From positions 1 to 64,000 of the forward strand of contig NZ_KB898337.1 of assembly GCF_000377625.1 (NCBI RefSeq): a DNA stretch of 64,000 nt, written 5' to 3'. The DNA is from Prevotella veroralis DSM 19559 = JCM 6290. Its GTDB lineage: Bacteria > Bacteroidota > Bacteroidia > Bacteroidales > Bacteroidaceae. How positions within the stretch are numbered: the stretch's first letter is position 1; each line of letters begins with the position of its first letter. The notes beneath the pieces were generated by a model. That model was not told the DNA's origin. It ran no database searches and saw only the letters and a list, made by a program, of their open reading frames with translations. Positions 43,108-52,369 of this stretch are shown here, one piece after another. Position numbers and translations under genes: made by a program.

Positions 43108-43189
43108 TGGGTAGTGATGGATTCGAACCACCGAAGCTAGAAGCAGCAGATTTACAGTCTGCCCCATTTGGCCACTCTGGAAACTACCC
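43108..43189 (-). tRNA. tRNA-Tyr (anticodon GTA)
   Basis: Minus strand, 82 nt with a long variable arm: acceptor GGGTAGT with ACTACCC, anticodon loop CTGTAAA between CAGA and TCTG, T arm GGTTCGAAT. The long variable arm is expected for bacterial tRNA-Tyr. Confidence 0.94.
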
Positions 43190-43219
43190 TTATATCAAAT
43201 GCTTTCTCTTTTCAAGAAG

Positions 43220-43293
43220 AGCCTCTTGTCGGATTCGAACCAACGACCCCGAGATTACAAATCACGTGCTCTGGCCAACTGAGCTAAAGAGGC
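43220..43293 (-). tRNA. tRNA-Thr (anticodon TGT)
   Basis: Minus strand: acceptor GCCTCTT with AAGAGGC, D arm GCTCAGTTGGCCAGAGC, anticodon loop TTTGTAA, T arm GGTTCGAAT. The anticodon stem CGTGA/TCTCG contains a U-U mismatch in its middle. It is the first tRNA after the promoter at 43333. Confidence 0.93.
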
Positions 43294-43332
43294 ATACTTT
43301 GCAGCCAAAGGCTACTTGTAGTAAAACGGCTG

Positions 43333-43363
43333 CAAAGGTAATAATTTATTTTCAATCTCCAAA
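43333..43363 (-). promoter_or_regulatory. promoter of the tRNA-tuf operon
   Basis: Minus strand TTTG (43360-43363) and TACCTTTG (43333-43340) are 19 nt apart. Transcription would start near 43326, 33 nt before the first tRNA, and can run through four tRNAs into tuf. Confidence 0.7.
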
Positions 43364-43380
43364 ACTTTTAGAAGATATTT

Positions 43381-43680
43381 TCAACGTTTTCTTTGCTTTT
43401 CCTTGAACTTGGTAAGCTGAACCTTCATTGCATCTACACACTCATCAACTCCTTCTTCAAAAGTATCGAATGTCTTCTCTACAAAAAGCGTTGTACCTGG
43501 CACAACGACTGATATACTTGTAGTTTTATTTAATGCAGTAGCAGGTTTCTCTACCTTTAATTGCACCTCAACTTTCTGAATGTCTTCGTAAGACTTTTCT
43601 AATTTCTCGACCTTCTTAGTGATAAAGGCTTGTAACTTCTCGGTAGTGTCAAAGTGAATTGACTGAATCTTAATTTCCAT
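43381..43680 (-). CDS. hpf: ribosome hibernation promoting factor (short HPF/YfiA type, 99 aa)
   Basis: HPF binds the small subunit in starving cells and leads to inactive ribosomes. The family pattern IQSIHFDTTEKLQAFITKKV, then LEKSYEDIQKVEVQLKV, and the basic end TKFKEKQRKR fit the short single-domain form. The start is set at MEIKIQSIHFD; four or fourteen extra codons upstream are possible but less family-like. It lies 22 nt behind the recombinase gene. Confidence 0.9.
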   Translation of the reverse strand: MEIKIQSIHFDTTEKLQAFITKKVEKLEKSYEDIQKVEVQLKVEKPATALNKTTSISVVVPGTTLFVEKTFDTFEEGVDECVDAMKVQLTKFKEKQRKR

Positions 43681-43702
43681 AGGTACCTCCATTTTTAAAA
43701 GG

Positions 43703-44581
43703 TTACGCCCTTGGATGGGCATTATTATAGACTTTCTTTAACTGCTCAAAGGTTGTATGAGTATATATCTCTGTTGTTGATAAACTCTCATGCCCAAGCA
43801 GTTTTTTTACACTTTCCAACCCTGCATCATGATTGAGCATTGCTGTAGCAAACGTATGGCGGAGCACATGTGGAGAACGTTTCTTCAGTGTTGACACCTT
43901 AGAAAGGTTTATTTTTACCATCCGCCTCACCTGTCCATCTGTCACCCTTTTTCCTTTCTCCGTTCGGAAGAAAGCAACGGATTCGCTCTCTGTCTCTATA
44001 TCTCGTTGCTGCTGATAGGCAGTGAGCGTTTTTAATAATTCGTCTCCAAAGGGTATGATGCGTTGTTTGTCTCTCTTTCCCGTGACTTTTATTTCACAGT
44101 TAATATAGTCAACATCCTTGTCATTCAGACCTATTAACTCAGAAATACGAACTCCTGTTTCATAGAAAGTTACAATAATTGTACGTGCAAGTACATCTTT
44201 ATAACTATCTGTCCACATTCTCTCATCTAAAAGTTGGTCCATTTCTGACTCCTTGAGGAATTGTGGAAGAGGTCTCTTTCTCTTTGGTCCTTGAATCCCA
44301 TGAACGGGATCTTTCACAACAAGATTACGTCGGAGAGCATAGCGATAAAATGACCTTAGCGCACTAAGCCTTCTATTGACAGAAGAGGCTGCATTGCCTT
44401 TATCCATCATATATTCCATCCAACGCCTGACAATATCGGAATCTACAGACTCCCAAGAGAGCTGCTGATCAAGTCCTTGAAAAAATCGTTCAAACTCTTT
44501 TAAGTCGTCCCGATAATGCTTTACAGTTGCTGGAGAATAATTTCTCTCTAACTTCAAGTAATCCAAGAACAAATCTTTCAT
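43703..44581 (-). CDS. tyrosine recombinase, XerC/XerD type (292 aa)
   Basis: The N-terminal SAM-like DNA-binding domain starts FLDYLKLERNYSPATVKHYR. The catalytic domain has the Arg in TGVRISEL, the His-x-x-Arg box HVLRHTFATAML, the second His in LGHES and the Tyr in TTEIYTHTT. This set and the size match chromosome-dimer resolvases acting at dif. The ATG at 44581 (MKDLFLDY) is chosen over a GTG two codons earlier. Its place between rpsU and hpf is conserved in Bacteroidales. XerC and XerD cannot be told apart here. Confidence 0.9.
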   Translation of the reverse strand: MKDLFLDYLKLERNYSPATVKHYRDDLKEFERFFQGLDQQLSWESVDSDIVRRWMEYMMDKGNAASSVNRRLSALRSFYRYALRRNLVVKDPVHGIQGPKRKRPLPQFLKESEMDQLLDERMWTDSYKDVLARTIIVTFYETGVRISELIGLNDKDVDYINCEIKVTGKRDKQRIIPFGDELLKTLTAYQQQRDIETESESVAFFRTEKGKRVTDGQVRRMVKINLSKVSTLKKRSPHVLRHTFATAMLNHDAGLESVKKLLGHESLSTTEIYTHTTFEQLKKVYNNAHPRA

Positions 44582-44657
44582 CGGCACATTGTCAAATCAT
44601 TTATTGGCAACGAATTTACGGAATTAATTCTAAACTACCAAATTCCTTAAGAAGATT

Positions 44658-44849
44658 TTACTCTTCTGCGTTACGAAGCTGCTGTACATAAACGGCATGC
44701 TCCATCTTCAAGCGCTTCTTTACAGAAGGTTTGTCAAACTGCTGACGAGCACGTAGCTCTTTTACAACACCTGTTTTTTCAAACTTTCTCTTGAACTTCT
44801 TAAGAGCGCGCTCAATGTTCTCGCCGTCCTTTACTGGTACAATAATCAT
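44658..44849 (-). CDS. rpsU: 30S ribosomal protein S21
   Basis: S21 helps mRNA binding near the anti-Shine-Dalgarno end of 16S rRNA. The 63-aa protein starts MIIVPVKDGENIERALKKFK and has a basic helix (RARQQFDKPSVKKRLKMEHA). It is the first gene of the rpsU-xer-hpf unit, 76 nt before the recombinase. Confidence 0.95.
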   Translation of the reverse strand: MIIVPVKDGENIERALKKFKRKFEKTGVVKELRARQQFDKPSVKKRLKMEHAVYVQQLRNAEE

Positions 44850-44917
44850 GCTTTTTGTTTTTATTAATTTAATTGTTATACATGTACAAAAGGGCTATAA
44901 CACCACTTTAGTGGCTG

Positions 44918-44949
44918 CAAAGTTACACTTTATTCTCCTAACTTCCAAA
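44918..44949 (-). promoter_or_regulatory. promoter of rpsU-xer-hpf
   Basis: Minus strand TTTG (44946-44949) and TAACTTTG (44918-44925) are 20 nt apart, 69 nt before rpsU. Confidence 0.7.
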
Positions 44950-45360
44950 CATTTGTAGACTTTCTTAGTACATTTGTCTTTGGGTATAATCACCAAATCT
45001 ACTTATTCATTATTGATTTTCAACTATAGAAACCCAAAACTCTAACAAGTTTCCCTGCCCTTTTAAGAACTTTACCAGCCTATTATCTTACAGGAAAGCC
45101 TGTATTGAAGAAATAATAAAACAACTCTTTAGGTTCATATAAAACACTAATTTACTTTTCATTTTAGTTGCTGTCACTTTTAATATTTTACATAACCAAC
45201 TATTTATCAGTAAATTATACACACAAAGAGAATGACAGGAATGACAGGAAAATAATTTTCGTTATTATAACCAGACAAACATATATCATCATAAACAAAG
45301 GGAATGGAAAGGCTACGAGAAACTATTCAGTGCATAACGAGACTCTGACTTATTAGTGAC
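44950..45360. other. gene-free AT-rich intergenic region
   Basis: Between the rpsU promoter and the repeat array no convincing gene is visible. A 62-codon frame at 45168-45356 lacks a family-like sequence and crosses a short direct repeat (AATGACAGG twice near 45231 and 45239). Some segments around 45050-45130 look faintly like the 22-bp units but cannot be aligned with certainty. Confidence 0.4.
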
Positions 45361-45448
45361 AGACAAGAGTCTATACTTCAAGAGACGCCCTTCTTGATAT
45401 AAAAAGGGCGTCTCTTGCACTCAAAGGAAGGCTCTTGTCAAACATTAT
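45361..45448. repeat. 22-bp periodic array B (4 units)
   Basis: Units lie at 45361-45382, 45383-45404, 45405-45426 and 45427-45448. Shared marks are an AGAC/AAGG start, a GCCCTTCTT or GGCTCTTG centre and an A-rich end. Units 2 and 3 hold a perfect inverted repeat (AGAGACGCCCTT at 45381-45392 and AAGGGCGTCTCT at 45404-45415), which can also serve as terminator for the aminopeptidase gene on the minus strand. Confidence 0.75.
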
Positions 45449-45569
45449 TTATAACGACCTCACACGCAGCAGAACTATACTATACCTGTTAAAAGCCATT
45501 GACGATCCTTATAAGCTCTCGAGAACTACACTTTAAGAATGTATAATATGAAGTTATTTTTTATAACTT

Positions 45570-47354
45570 TTAGATAGAACGAGTTGCCTCTTCTAACCAT
45601 TTTCGCTCATGTCCTGCCAAATATGGAGACAGACTCTCAAAGACACGACGATGATAGTTATTAATCCACAGACGCTCTTCCTCCGTCAACAGGTCTAACA
45701 CTATGGGCGTTGTATCAATGGGGGCAAGAGTAAGTGTCTCGAACTTCAAGAAATCACCAAAGTCTGTTGTCTCTGCTGGAACAATAAGTAAAGTATTCTC
45801 TATGCGCACACCGAACTTCCCTTCAAGATAGAGTCCTGGTTCGTTTGTAACGGTCATACCAGCTTGTAAAGGAGCCGGTCTCCATTCCATACGAATCTGA
45901 TGTGGTCCCTCATGAACATTCAAGTAACTTCCAACCCCATGTCCTGTACCATGGAGATAATTGTAACCTTCACGCCACATGGGTTCTCGTGCAATGGCGT
46001 CAATCTGTGAACCGCATGCACCAGAGGGGAACCGACACAAGTCAAGTTGGATATGCCCCTTGAGAACTAACGTATAGACTCGGCGTTGCTCGTCCGTCAG
46101 TTCTCCCAAAGCAATGGTTCTTGTGATGTCGGTTGTACCATCTTCATATTGCGCCCCACTATCAATAAGGACAAAGCCATGGGATTCTATAGGTATATCC
46201 GTCTCTGGAGTTGCCTCATAATGCACAATTGCTCCATGCGCTTCATAGCCTACAATCGTATCAAATGATATTCCTTTAAAGTGTTGCTGTTCGGCGCGAA
46301 GAGCCTCCAAGCGGTCTGCTAATGTTATTTCAGTTTGTCCACCAGCCTCAACAGCACCTTTAATCCATGCTAAAAACTTAACCATCGCAACACCATCGCG
46401 CAACATGACTGCACGGAAACCATCTTGCTCCACCTTATTCTTTATGGCTTTCATCATCGGAATTGGAGATGTCCCCACATGTATTTTATCACTATCTACG
46501 GCTGTTGACAAGGTATAATTAGTAGAATGGACATCTATCAAAAGTGACTTTCCTGTATATTTCTTCAATCCATTCTCTACTGATTCGTATTCTTCCACAT
46601 CAATATTCTCTGTAGAAAGATACTCACTGACATCCTCCGACAACTTTTCTCTATTAATATATAAGGTGGCATTATTAGAGGAAATCAGAAGATAAGACAC
46701 AAACACGGGATTACAATGAACATCACTTCCACGCAGATTCAACACCCAAGCAATCTCATCCAAAGCGGTAACTAAGAGTCCGTCTGCACCTTGTTTAACT
46801 AAACTTTCACGTATTCGACACAGTTTACTCTCTGTCGTCTCACCAGCATACTTCAATGGATGAAGACATACTTTATTATTAGGAATGACAGGTCGGTCAG
46901 TCCATAGTACATCCATCGGATCATCTGTACAACGCACCAACATGTTCCCTTTTGTCGCCAAACTTTGTTTCAAATCAGCAACATCAGCATACGTATTGAC
47001 ACTTCCATCTACTCCTACGATGGGGTTTTCGTATTCCGCCAACTCACTTGCTAACCATTCACTAATTGAAGGTGTACCCGCCATACGCTCTTTCATCAAC
47101 TGATATTCACTCCCCGCAAGTTCCTTTGCAGCTGCAATGAAATAACGAGAATCCGTCCATAAGGCAGCATGCTGTAATGTGACAACTGCCGTCCCTGCTG
47201 ATCCGCTGAAACCTGATATCCATTCGCGAGTCTTCCAATGATCGGCTACATATTCACTATTATGTGGGTCACTACTGGGGAAAATGAAAGCAGTAAGCGC
47301 ATTCTCCTTCATCCATCTACGAAGTGCAACAAGGCGTTCATTGATTGTTTGCAT
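45570..47354 (-). CDS. Xaa-Pro aminopeptidase, M24B family (594 aa)
   Basis: The enzyme removes an N-terminal residue before proline. The three-domain layout of the long aminopeptidase P form is visible: two creatinase-like N-terminal domains (LRRWMKENALTAFIFPSSDP; later KQGADGLLVTALDEIAWVLN) and a C-terminal M24 catalytic domain with the metal ligands in LIDSGAQYEDGTTDITRT, HGTGHGVG, NEPGLY and RIENTL. No signal peptide, so cytosolic. It is a single-gene unit; a TAACTTAG element at 47421-47428 may be its weak -7 box, and array B lies behind it. Confidence 0.93.
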   Translation of the reverse strand: MQTINERLVALRRWMKENALTAFIFPSSDPHNSEYVADHWKTREWISGFSGSAGTAVVTLQHAALWTDSRYFIAAAKELAGSEYQLMKERMAGTPSISEWLASELAEYENPIVGVDGSVNTYADVADLKQSLATKGNMLVRCTDDPMDVLWTDRPVIPNNKVCLHPLKYAGETTESKLCRIRESLVKQGADGLLVTALDEIAWVLNLRGSDVHCNPVFVSYLLISSNNATLYINREKLSEDVSEYLSTENIDVEEYESVENGLKKYTGKSLLIDVHSTNYTLSTAVDSDKIHVGTSPIPMMKAIKNKVEQDGFRAVMLRDGVAMVKFLAWIKGAVEAGGQTEITLADRLEALRAEQQHFKGISFDTIVGYEAHGAIVHYEATPETDIPIESHGFVLIDSGAQYEDGTTDITRTIALGELTDEQRRVYTLVLKGHIQLDLCRFPSGACGSQIDAIAREPMWREGYNYLHGTGHGVGSYLNVHEGPHQIRMEWRPAPLQAGMTVTNEPGLYLEGKFGVRIENTLLIVPAETTDFGDFLKFETLTLAPIDTTPIVLDLLTEEERLWINNYHRRVFESLSPYLAGHERKWLEEATRSI

Positions 47355-47565
47355 AATATTTATAGGGTTAGAGGTTAAAAAACAATCATAGAAAAGACTA
47401 TCTCTTCCGTTTCGACCGCTAAGTTAATCAATAATTCCAAAACATACAAATCAAGAATAAAAAGAAATATCTATAAATGCAAAACCTATCTTACAAAGGC
47501 TTACTATTTTATAATTAATAACACAAATAATTATTCCTTTTTCTTCTCACATACTCTTTTTTTAT

Positions 47566-47573
47566 TAACTTTG
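47566..47573 (+). promoter_or_regulatory. mdh: promoter -7 element of mdh
   Basis: TAACTTTG matches TAnnTTTG and lies 48 nt before the start codon. A clean TTTG at -33 is not seen (TTCT instead). Confidence 0.55.
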
Positions 47574-47621
47574 CGGTATCGAACAAAAGGGAAAATATAC
47601 TTTTAAAATAAAATATTTATT

Positions 47622-48614
47622 ATGAATTACTTAACAAACGAGAAACTTGTTATCGTCGGTGCAGGCGGTATGATTGGTTCAAACATGGTTCAGACCGCTC
47701 TTACACTCGGTCTTACTCCTAACATCTGTCTATATGATATCTATGAGCCAGGCGTTCATGGTGTATTCGATGAGATGGAGCAGTGTGCTTTCCCTGGTGC
47801 TAACCTTTCTTACACCGTTGACCCTGCAGAGGCTTTCACTGGTGCTAAGTACATCATCTCTTCTGGTGGTGCTCCTCGTAAAGAGGGTATGACACGTGAG
47901 GACTTGTTGAAGGGTAACTGCAAAATCGCAGCTGACTTCGGTGAGAACATCAAGAAGTACTGCCCAGACGTAAAGCACGTTGTTGTTATCTTCAATCCTG
48001 CTGACGTTACTGCATTGACAGCTCTTATCCACTCTGGTTTGAAGCCAAATCAGTTGACATCACTCGCTGCCCTCGATTCTACTCGTCTACAGCAGGCTTT
48101 GGCTCATGAGTTCGGTGTACAGCAGGATAAGGTTACTGGTGCACACACATACGGTGGTCACGGTGAGCAGATGGCTGTATTTGCTTCTCAGGTTAAGGTT
48201 GATGGCAAGCCATTGTCAGAGATGGGTCTTTCTGCAGAGCGTTGGGAAGAGATTAAGCATCACACCGTACAGGGCGGTTCAAACATCATCAAGCTTCGTG
48301 GCCGTAGCTCATTCCAAAGCCCAGCTTACAACGCTGTTAAGATGATTGAGGCTGCTATGGGTGGGGAGAAGTTCACCTTGCCTGCAGGTTGCTACGTTAA
48401 CGATGAGAAGCTCGGCTTCAAGAACGTTATGATGGCTATGCCTACAACTATCGACGCTACTGGTGTTCACTACACTGAGCCAACAGGTACTCCAGAGGAG
48501 ATGGCTTCTCTTCAGGCTTCTTACGAGCACCTCTGCAAGATGCGTGAGGAAATCATTAGCCTCGACATCGTACCAGCTGTTGCTGAATGGAAGAAAGACA
48601 ATGCGAATTTGTAA
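47622..48614 (+). CDS. mdh: malate dehydrogenase (NAD-dependent)
   Basis: Interconverts malate and oxaloacetate; in Bacteroidales it runs toward malate in the reductive branch to succinate. The Rossmann motif is VIVGAGGMIGSNMVQTAL, the substrate-binding part includes SSGGAPRKEGMTREDLLKGN and the catalytic His is in TGAHTYGGHGEQM. The 330-aa form and its sequence are typical of Bacteroidales. Codon use is strongly biased (GCT, GGT, CGT), a sign of high expression. It has its own promoter and terminator. Confidence 0.93.
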   Translation: MNYLTNEKLVIVGAGGMIGSNMVQTALTLGLTPNICLYDIYEPGVHGVFDEMEQCAFPGANLSYTVDPAEAFTGAKYIISSGGAPRKEGMTREDLLKGNCKIAADFGENIKKYCPDVKHVVVIFNPADVTALTALIHSGLKPNQLTSLAALDSTRLQQALAHEFGVQQDKVTGAHTYGGHGEQMAVFASQVKVDGKPLSEMGLSAERWEEIKHHTVQGGSNIIKLRGRSSFQSPAYNAVKMIEAAMGGEKFTLPAGCYVNDEKLGFKNVMMAMPTTIDATGVHYTEPTGTPEEMASLQASYEHLCKMREEIISLDIVPAVAEWKKDNANL

Positions 48615-48683
48615 GCAAGTTGACGAGTTGACAAATGAAACATGTTGACGAGTAAAAGTAACTATTATAAATAGTAAATGATA

Positions 48684-48713
48684 AAAGGCAACCAATATCT
48701 ATTGGTTGCCTTT
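48684..48713. terminator. bidirectional terminator between mdh and the DUF4374 gene
   Basis: AAAGGCAACCAATA (48684-48697) pairs perfectly with TATTGGTTGCCTTT (48700-48713), followed by a T-run on the + strand. The minus side is also flanked by TTTTAT, so both convergent transcripts can end here. Confidence 0.85.
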
Positions 48714-48731
48714 CTTTTTATCTATATCTTA

Positions 48732-49976
48732 CTACTTCTCAAAACTATGGAAGAAGCTCGGGTTGCCCTTTACATTTATAATAGGACCAGCGACTTCCTT
48801 TGTATCTGGATTATATGTATAGAAACCAGTAGCTTTCTTGTTGGCACTACCAAAAACTATCAAGTTCTTGTGCTTTGCGACAGCAATACCTTGAGGATTG
48901 GAAACCTCCATACCTTTTATAACCGCCACAGTTTTCTGCTTCAGGTCAATGACAACCGGAACATTGGTAAGACTAACATAAGGTTTCTTCAGTCCGTTAG
49001 GATCAAGACCAAAAGAGTTAGCATAGGCATAAGCCTGTCCATCGCCACCGTAGAGTATCGTTGCCAAGAACTCTGCATGCTTGGTCGCCAGACCGGCAAC
49101 TTCTGTCTTGTCAAGGCGGATACAGTAATTAGGATCGATATCCGTCGAACCGTTCTTTATACGCACAATACCACCGTTGAGTCCTGGAATGAAACCAAAC
49201 GAACCGATACAATTGATGTAAATATCTTTATTCTCATCCATAAAGATAGAGCCCGGATCAATTGGACGTGTAGCAAAACACATTCCCAAAGACTGATTAA
49301 CGATGTGTTTCTCCACCTTATCCGTCTTCACATCAATCATAGCAAACTCTATGTTGTTACGTGTTGGCATATATTGTGCGTTCATTTGATTCAATCCAAC
49401 AAAGAGTTTCCCATCACGAATAATCATCGCAGCTGGTGCAACTTTTGTATCTGACTGTTTCAGATTATTGAGGTCGATATCAGTAATCTTTGTCATGGTT
49501 GTAGGGTTGAATGCCATCACTATACCAAGACCTTGCAGGCTAACATACGCTTTTTCCTTACTTACCTCAACAATATTACATGCTGATGCACCCGCGGGAA
49601 TAGCCAATGCACCCTCTTTCTTCCATGTGCCATCTCCCAAAATTCGATAACGACTAACCTCCGCCTTCGTATTTCCCATATAATCAGGGAAGGTATAAAT
49701 ATTGCCCGACTCTGTTACAATTGGCGTAGAACCAAAACCGCAAGGAATACCGTTCTTATTGTCGTATGTTCCTGGTAAGAAACTTGGCAATGCTTGCAAA
49801 TAAACATTACCACTATTACCATCAGGATTGGTGATACCCGTTGCAAAGACAACACCGTGGAACTCCTTTTCACCTGGAGTAGGCTTAGGAGCTGGCATTG
49901 GGTCATCATTACTGCTACACGCACTAAACAAAGCTGCTAAGACAACAGCAGAAAGAATTGATTTAAGCTTTTTCAT
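48732..49976 (-). CDS. DUF4374 surface lipoprotein, XusB-like (414 aa)
   Basis: A type II signal peptide ends in the lipobox LFSAC with the lipidated Cys at residue 20. The next residues SSNDDP are acidic, like the surface-export signal of Bacteroidetes lipoproteins, so the protein should face outward. The rest is strand-rich and repeats short Gly/Asp turns (for example SRYRILGDGTWKKEG), as in a beta-propeller. The pattern and the position behind a TonB receptor match DUF4374 proteins; the best-known member, XusB of Bacteroides, binds ferric enterobactin. Iron-siderophore capture is thus the likely role by analogy. The gene is 137 nt behind the receptor. Confidence 0.75.
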   Translation of the reverse strand: MKKLKSILSAVVLAALFSACSSNDDPMPAPKPTPGEKEFHGVVFATGITNPDGNSGNVYLQALPSFLPGTYDNKNGIPCGFGSTPIVTESGNIYTFPDYMGNTKAEVSRYRILGDGTWKKEGALAIPAGASACNIVEVSKEKAYVSLQGLGIVMAFNPTTMTKITDIDLNNLKQSDTKVAPAAMIIRDGKLFVGLNQMNAQYMPTRNNIEFAMIDVKTDKVEKHIVNQSLGMCFATRPIDPGSIFMDENKDIYINCIGSFGFIPGLNGGIVRIKNGSTDIDPNYCIRLDKTEVAGLATKHAEFLATILYGGDGQAYAYANSFGLDPNGLKKPYVSLTNVPVVIDLKQKTVAVIKGMEVSNPQGIAVAKHKNLIVFGSANKKATGFYTYNPDTKEVAGPIINVKGNPSFFHSFEK

Positions 49977-50113
49977 TGTTTCATTATTTATTGTAGAAAT
50001 ATTATATAAACCATGCCTTTAAGAGGTATTAAGCAATAACTAAAAAACTGACGAGCTTTTTCTTGTATGTTCGAGAGCTTCAGAAAACTTACCCCTCCAG
50101 GCTTTCTATTATT

Positions 50114-52288
50114 TTATTTGAATAGATATCTAACCTTAAGCCCTATGTATCTGCCGGGTAAGGGGCGATTAAATTCAGATACAACACGCCGATCTGTTAA
50201 GTTCTTCACCTTGAACGTCAATGTCCATTGGTCATTCTTAAAGCTATGTTCAATGGCTGCATCCATTGTCAAAGCAGATGGAATCTTCTTATCTTGATAT
50301 CTACTTACCTCGAAATCATAGAAATACTTATGCACGTATGAGGCATCAAAGAGCAGGCGTGTGTTCTGTTCTTTACCACCAAAGAGGTTCTCTTTATGAA
50401 GTTCAGCACCAAAGTTTGCCAATAGATAAGGTACGTTTGGAATACGCTTGTTATACGTTGGGTTCTCAACCGCTGTACCTGGTGTTAGCTTTCGCACGTC
50501 ACGAAGATCTTGATAGGTTGCATTGGCATAAAGATAAAGTAGTGGACAAACATCTCCTTTTGCATCAAGTTCTATTCCTCTCGTACGCACACTACCGAAG
50601 TTACGATAACGTGCCATGGTAGGAATCATATCTGGGGTAAACCTTATCATATCTTTTAATTGATTATAAAAAACATTCAATTCTATCTCAACCAACCCAC
50701 CTCTTTGCTGCAAATGACGATAGAGCATACCCACATTCACACCAGAAGTACGCTCTGGCTTCAATGCAGGTGATGCCAAAATAGAATATCCGTTACCAAT
50801 GAGTTCTTCACTGGTTGGAATTCTAACCTCTGAATTGAACGAGGCTTTCAACATCAAGTCATTCGTAAACTTATAGCGCATTGCATCACTGAAACCTACG
50901 TATGACTTGGACACCTTGACGGGTTCTGGAGAGCTCACAGAATATACGTCAATACTACGGGAGCGTGAAGAGAAAAGGAAGTTCTTGAATGTAAAAGCAT
51001 TTTGGAATTTCCCATTAAAGAGCGTCAAATCGTATGACCAACCTATGGTAAGCGTCTTCATCTTACTTGGGAAGTTTGAGCGGAACCCCAAGGCTTTATC
51101 CATTAGGGAATCAGAAGGATGTAATGAGTTTTGATCAAAATAGATATTCAAATTGAGTCCATGGTGCTCATCAATGGTATAGCCCATATTTAACTTTGAA
51201 GTCAACTCATTAGATCGATTCCTTCCATCAGATGGAAAGTTATTCTGCTCACCACCAAACGGAGAGACTGGAGGCAACTTGTTCCCATCCCAATCATAAC
51301 GATTCATAGCCTTATCACGCAATCCATACTTGCCAATAACGTACCCTATTTCAAAATCGAAGTCGAGTCCGTCTACAAAAAAGTTCTTACGTTTCAGCGT
51401 CAAAGCCGTTACTCCACTGATAGAATGGTTATACGCCTCACGCACATCAAGGTCTATACCTTGTATCTCTTGCCGTGTCTTGAGGAAGATAAGCTCCCAC
51501 TTCATCTCATCAAACCACCATTTAGTAGCTTTGAGGGACATGCCAGCCATGATCTTATTGAACTGGTCGTGATCTCTCTTCACCTCTCTTCCATCAAGGT
51601 TAGCCAATTTCATCTTGTAATCGTTCTTTGCAAATGAAAAAGCACCGCCTATTCCAAACTGCAATCCACTCTTACGATCAGTCCGCTTAAACACCGTTGA
51701 GACTTGATGTGTATTGAAAGAACCCACTTCATAGGTAAAGTCAAAATAGACAGGAGGGTATTCCTTGGTCACAACATTCACTGCTCCGCCCAATGCCGAG
51801 CCACCGAATTTGTAAGGGACAATACCTTTGTAGACTTCTATACGCTCTATCATATTCGTCGGAATATCATTCAATGCAACGAAGTTACTCAATTGAGACA
51901 TCGGTGTTTCATCAACATACATACCCATGCGCTTGCCTTCCAAGCCTCGAAGTGATATACGTGAAGCACTGCCCAAACCACCAGTATTACGAATCGTAAC
52001 ACCAACCGTACGAGCAAGAACATCATTGATATTAGATGCTGTACCCTGTAATTGTCGCTGTCCAATGACAGATACAGGCATTGCTGACTCCTTCAACTTT
52101 CGAATTTCACTGCGTGCTGTCACAGTAACTTCTTTCATCTCTAAGGTTGTATCACGCTTAACAACGTCCTGCGCATAGCATGTAAGCAGGCTAAGGCTCG
52201 AAAGCAATATTAAACAAAATGCTTTCTTATACAACAAATAAACATTAGAAGCTACTTCTCCTATAGGTTTCCTTCTCCGTCTCTCCAT
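50114..52288 (-). CDS. TonB-dependent outer-membrane receptor, XusA-like (724 aa)
   Basis: A signal peptide near residues 18-39 (AFCLILLSSLSLLTCYA) precedes the TonB box region and plug domain (EMKEVTVTARSEIRKLKESA, then VGVTIRNTGGLGSASRISLR and GSALGGAVNVV). A 22-strand barrel follows and ends with KVRYLFK. There is no N-terminal carboxypeptidase-like domain, so this is not a SusC-type glycan receptor; siderophore and metal receptors are built this way. With the DUF4374 lipoprotein behind it, xenosiderophore uptake is the best guess. The PepSY partner XusC of the described locus is not in the window. A promoter and a palindromic leader precede it. Confidence 0.85.
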   Translation of the reverse strand: MERRRRKPIGEVASNVYLLYKKAFCLILLSSLSLLTCYAQDVVKRDTTLEMKEVTVTARSEIRKLKESAMPVSVIGQRQLQGTASNINDVLARTVGVTIRNTGGLGSASRISLRGLEGKRMGMYVDETPMSQLSNFVALNDIPTNMIERIEVYKGIVPYKFGGSALGGAVNVVTKEYPPVYFDFTYEVGSFNTHQVSTVFKRTDRKSGLQFGIGGAFSFAKNDYKMKLANLDGREVKRDHDQFNKIMAGMSLKATKWWFDEMKWELIFLKTRQEIQGIDLDVREAYNHSISGVTALTLKRKNFFVDGLDFDFEIGYVIGKYGLRDKAMNRYDWDGNKLPPVSPFGGEQNNFPSDGRNRSNELTSKLNMGYTIDEHHGLNLNIYFDQNSLHPSDSLMDKALGFRSNFPSKMKTLTIGWSYDLTLFNGKFQNAFTFKNFLFSSRSRSIDVYSVSSPEPVKVSKSYVGFSDAMRYKFTNDLMLKASFNSEVRIPTSEELIGNGYSILASPALKPERTSGVNVGMLYRHLQQRGGLVEIELNVFYNQLKDMIRFTPDMIPTMARYRNFGSVRTRGIELDAKGDVCPLLYLYANATYQDLRDVRKLTPGTAVENPTYNKRIPNVPYLLANFGAELHKENLFGGKEQNTRLLFDASYVHKYFYDFEVSRYQDKKIPSALTMDAAIEHSFKNDQWTLTFKVKNLTDRRVVSEFNRPLPGRYIGLKVRYLFK

Positions 52289-52302
52289 GTGGATTATAGA
52301 TT

Positions 52303-52335
52303 AAGGACTTATTGGTAACGTTGATTTAAGTCCTT
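52303..52335 (-). promoter_or_regulatory. palindrome in the leader of the TonB receptor gene
   Basis: AAGGACTTA (52303-52311) is the exact reverse complement of TAAGTCCTT (52327-52335). It lies between the -7 element at 52370 and the start codon at 52288, so it is inside the 5' leader and could be an RNA hairpin or an operator for an iron-type regulator. Confidence 0.45.
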
Positions 52336-52369
52336 ACTGTTAAACTAAAATGTAATCAAAATAACGTTG

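Noticed and set aside
45168..45356. 62-codon frame in the gap between rpsU and the aminopeptidase
   Set aside because: Low complexity, crosses a short direct repeat, no promoter or homologous pattern.
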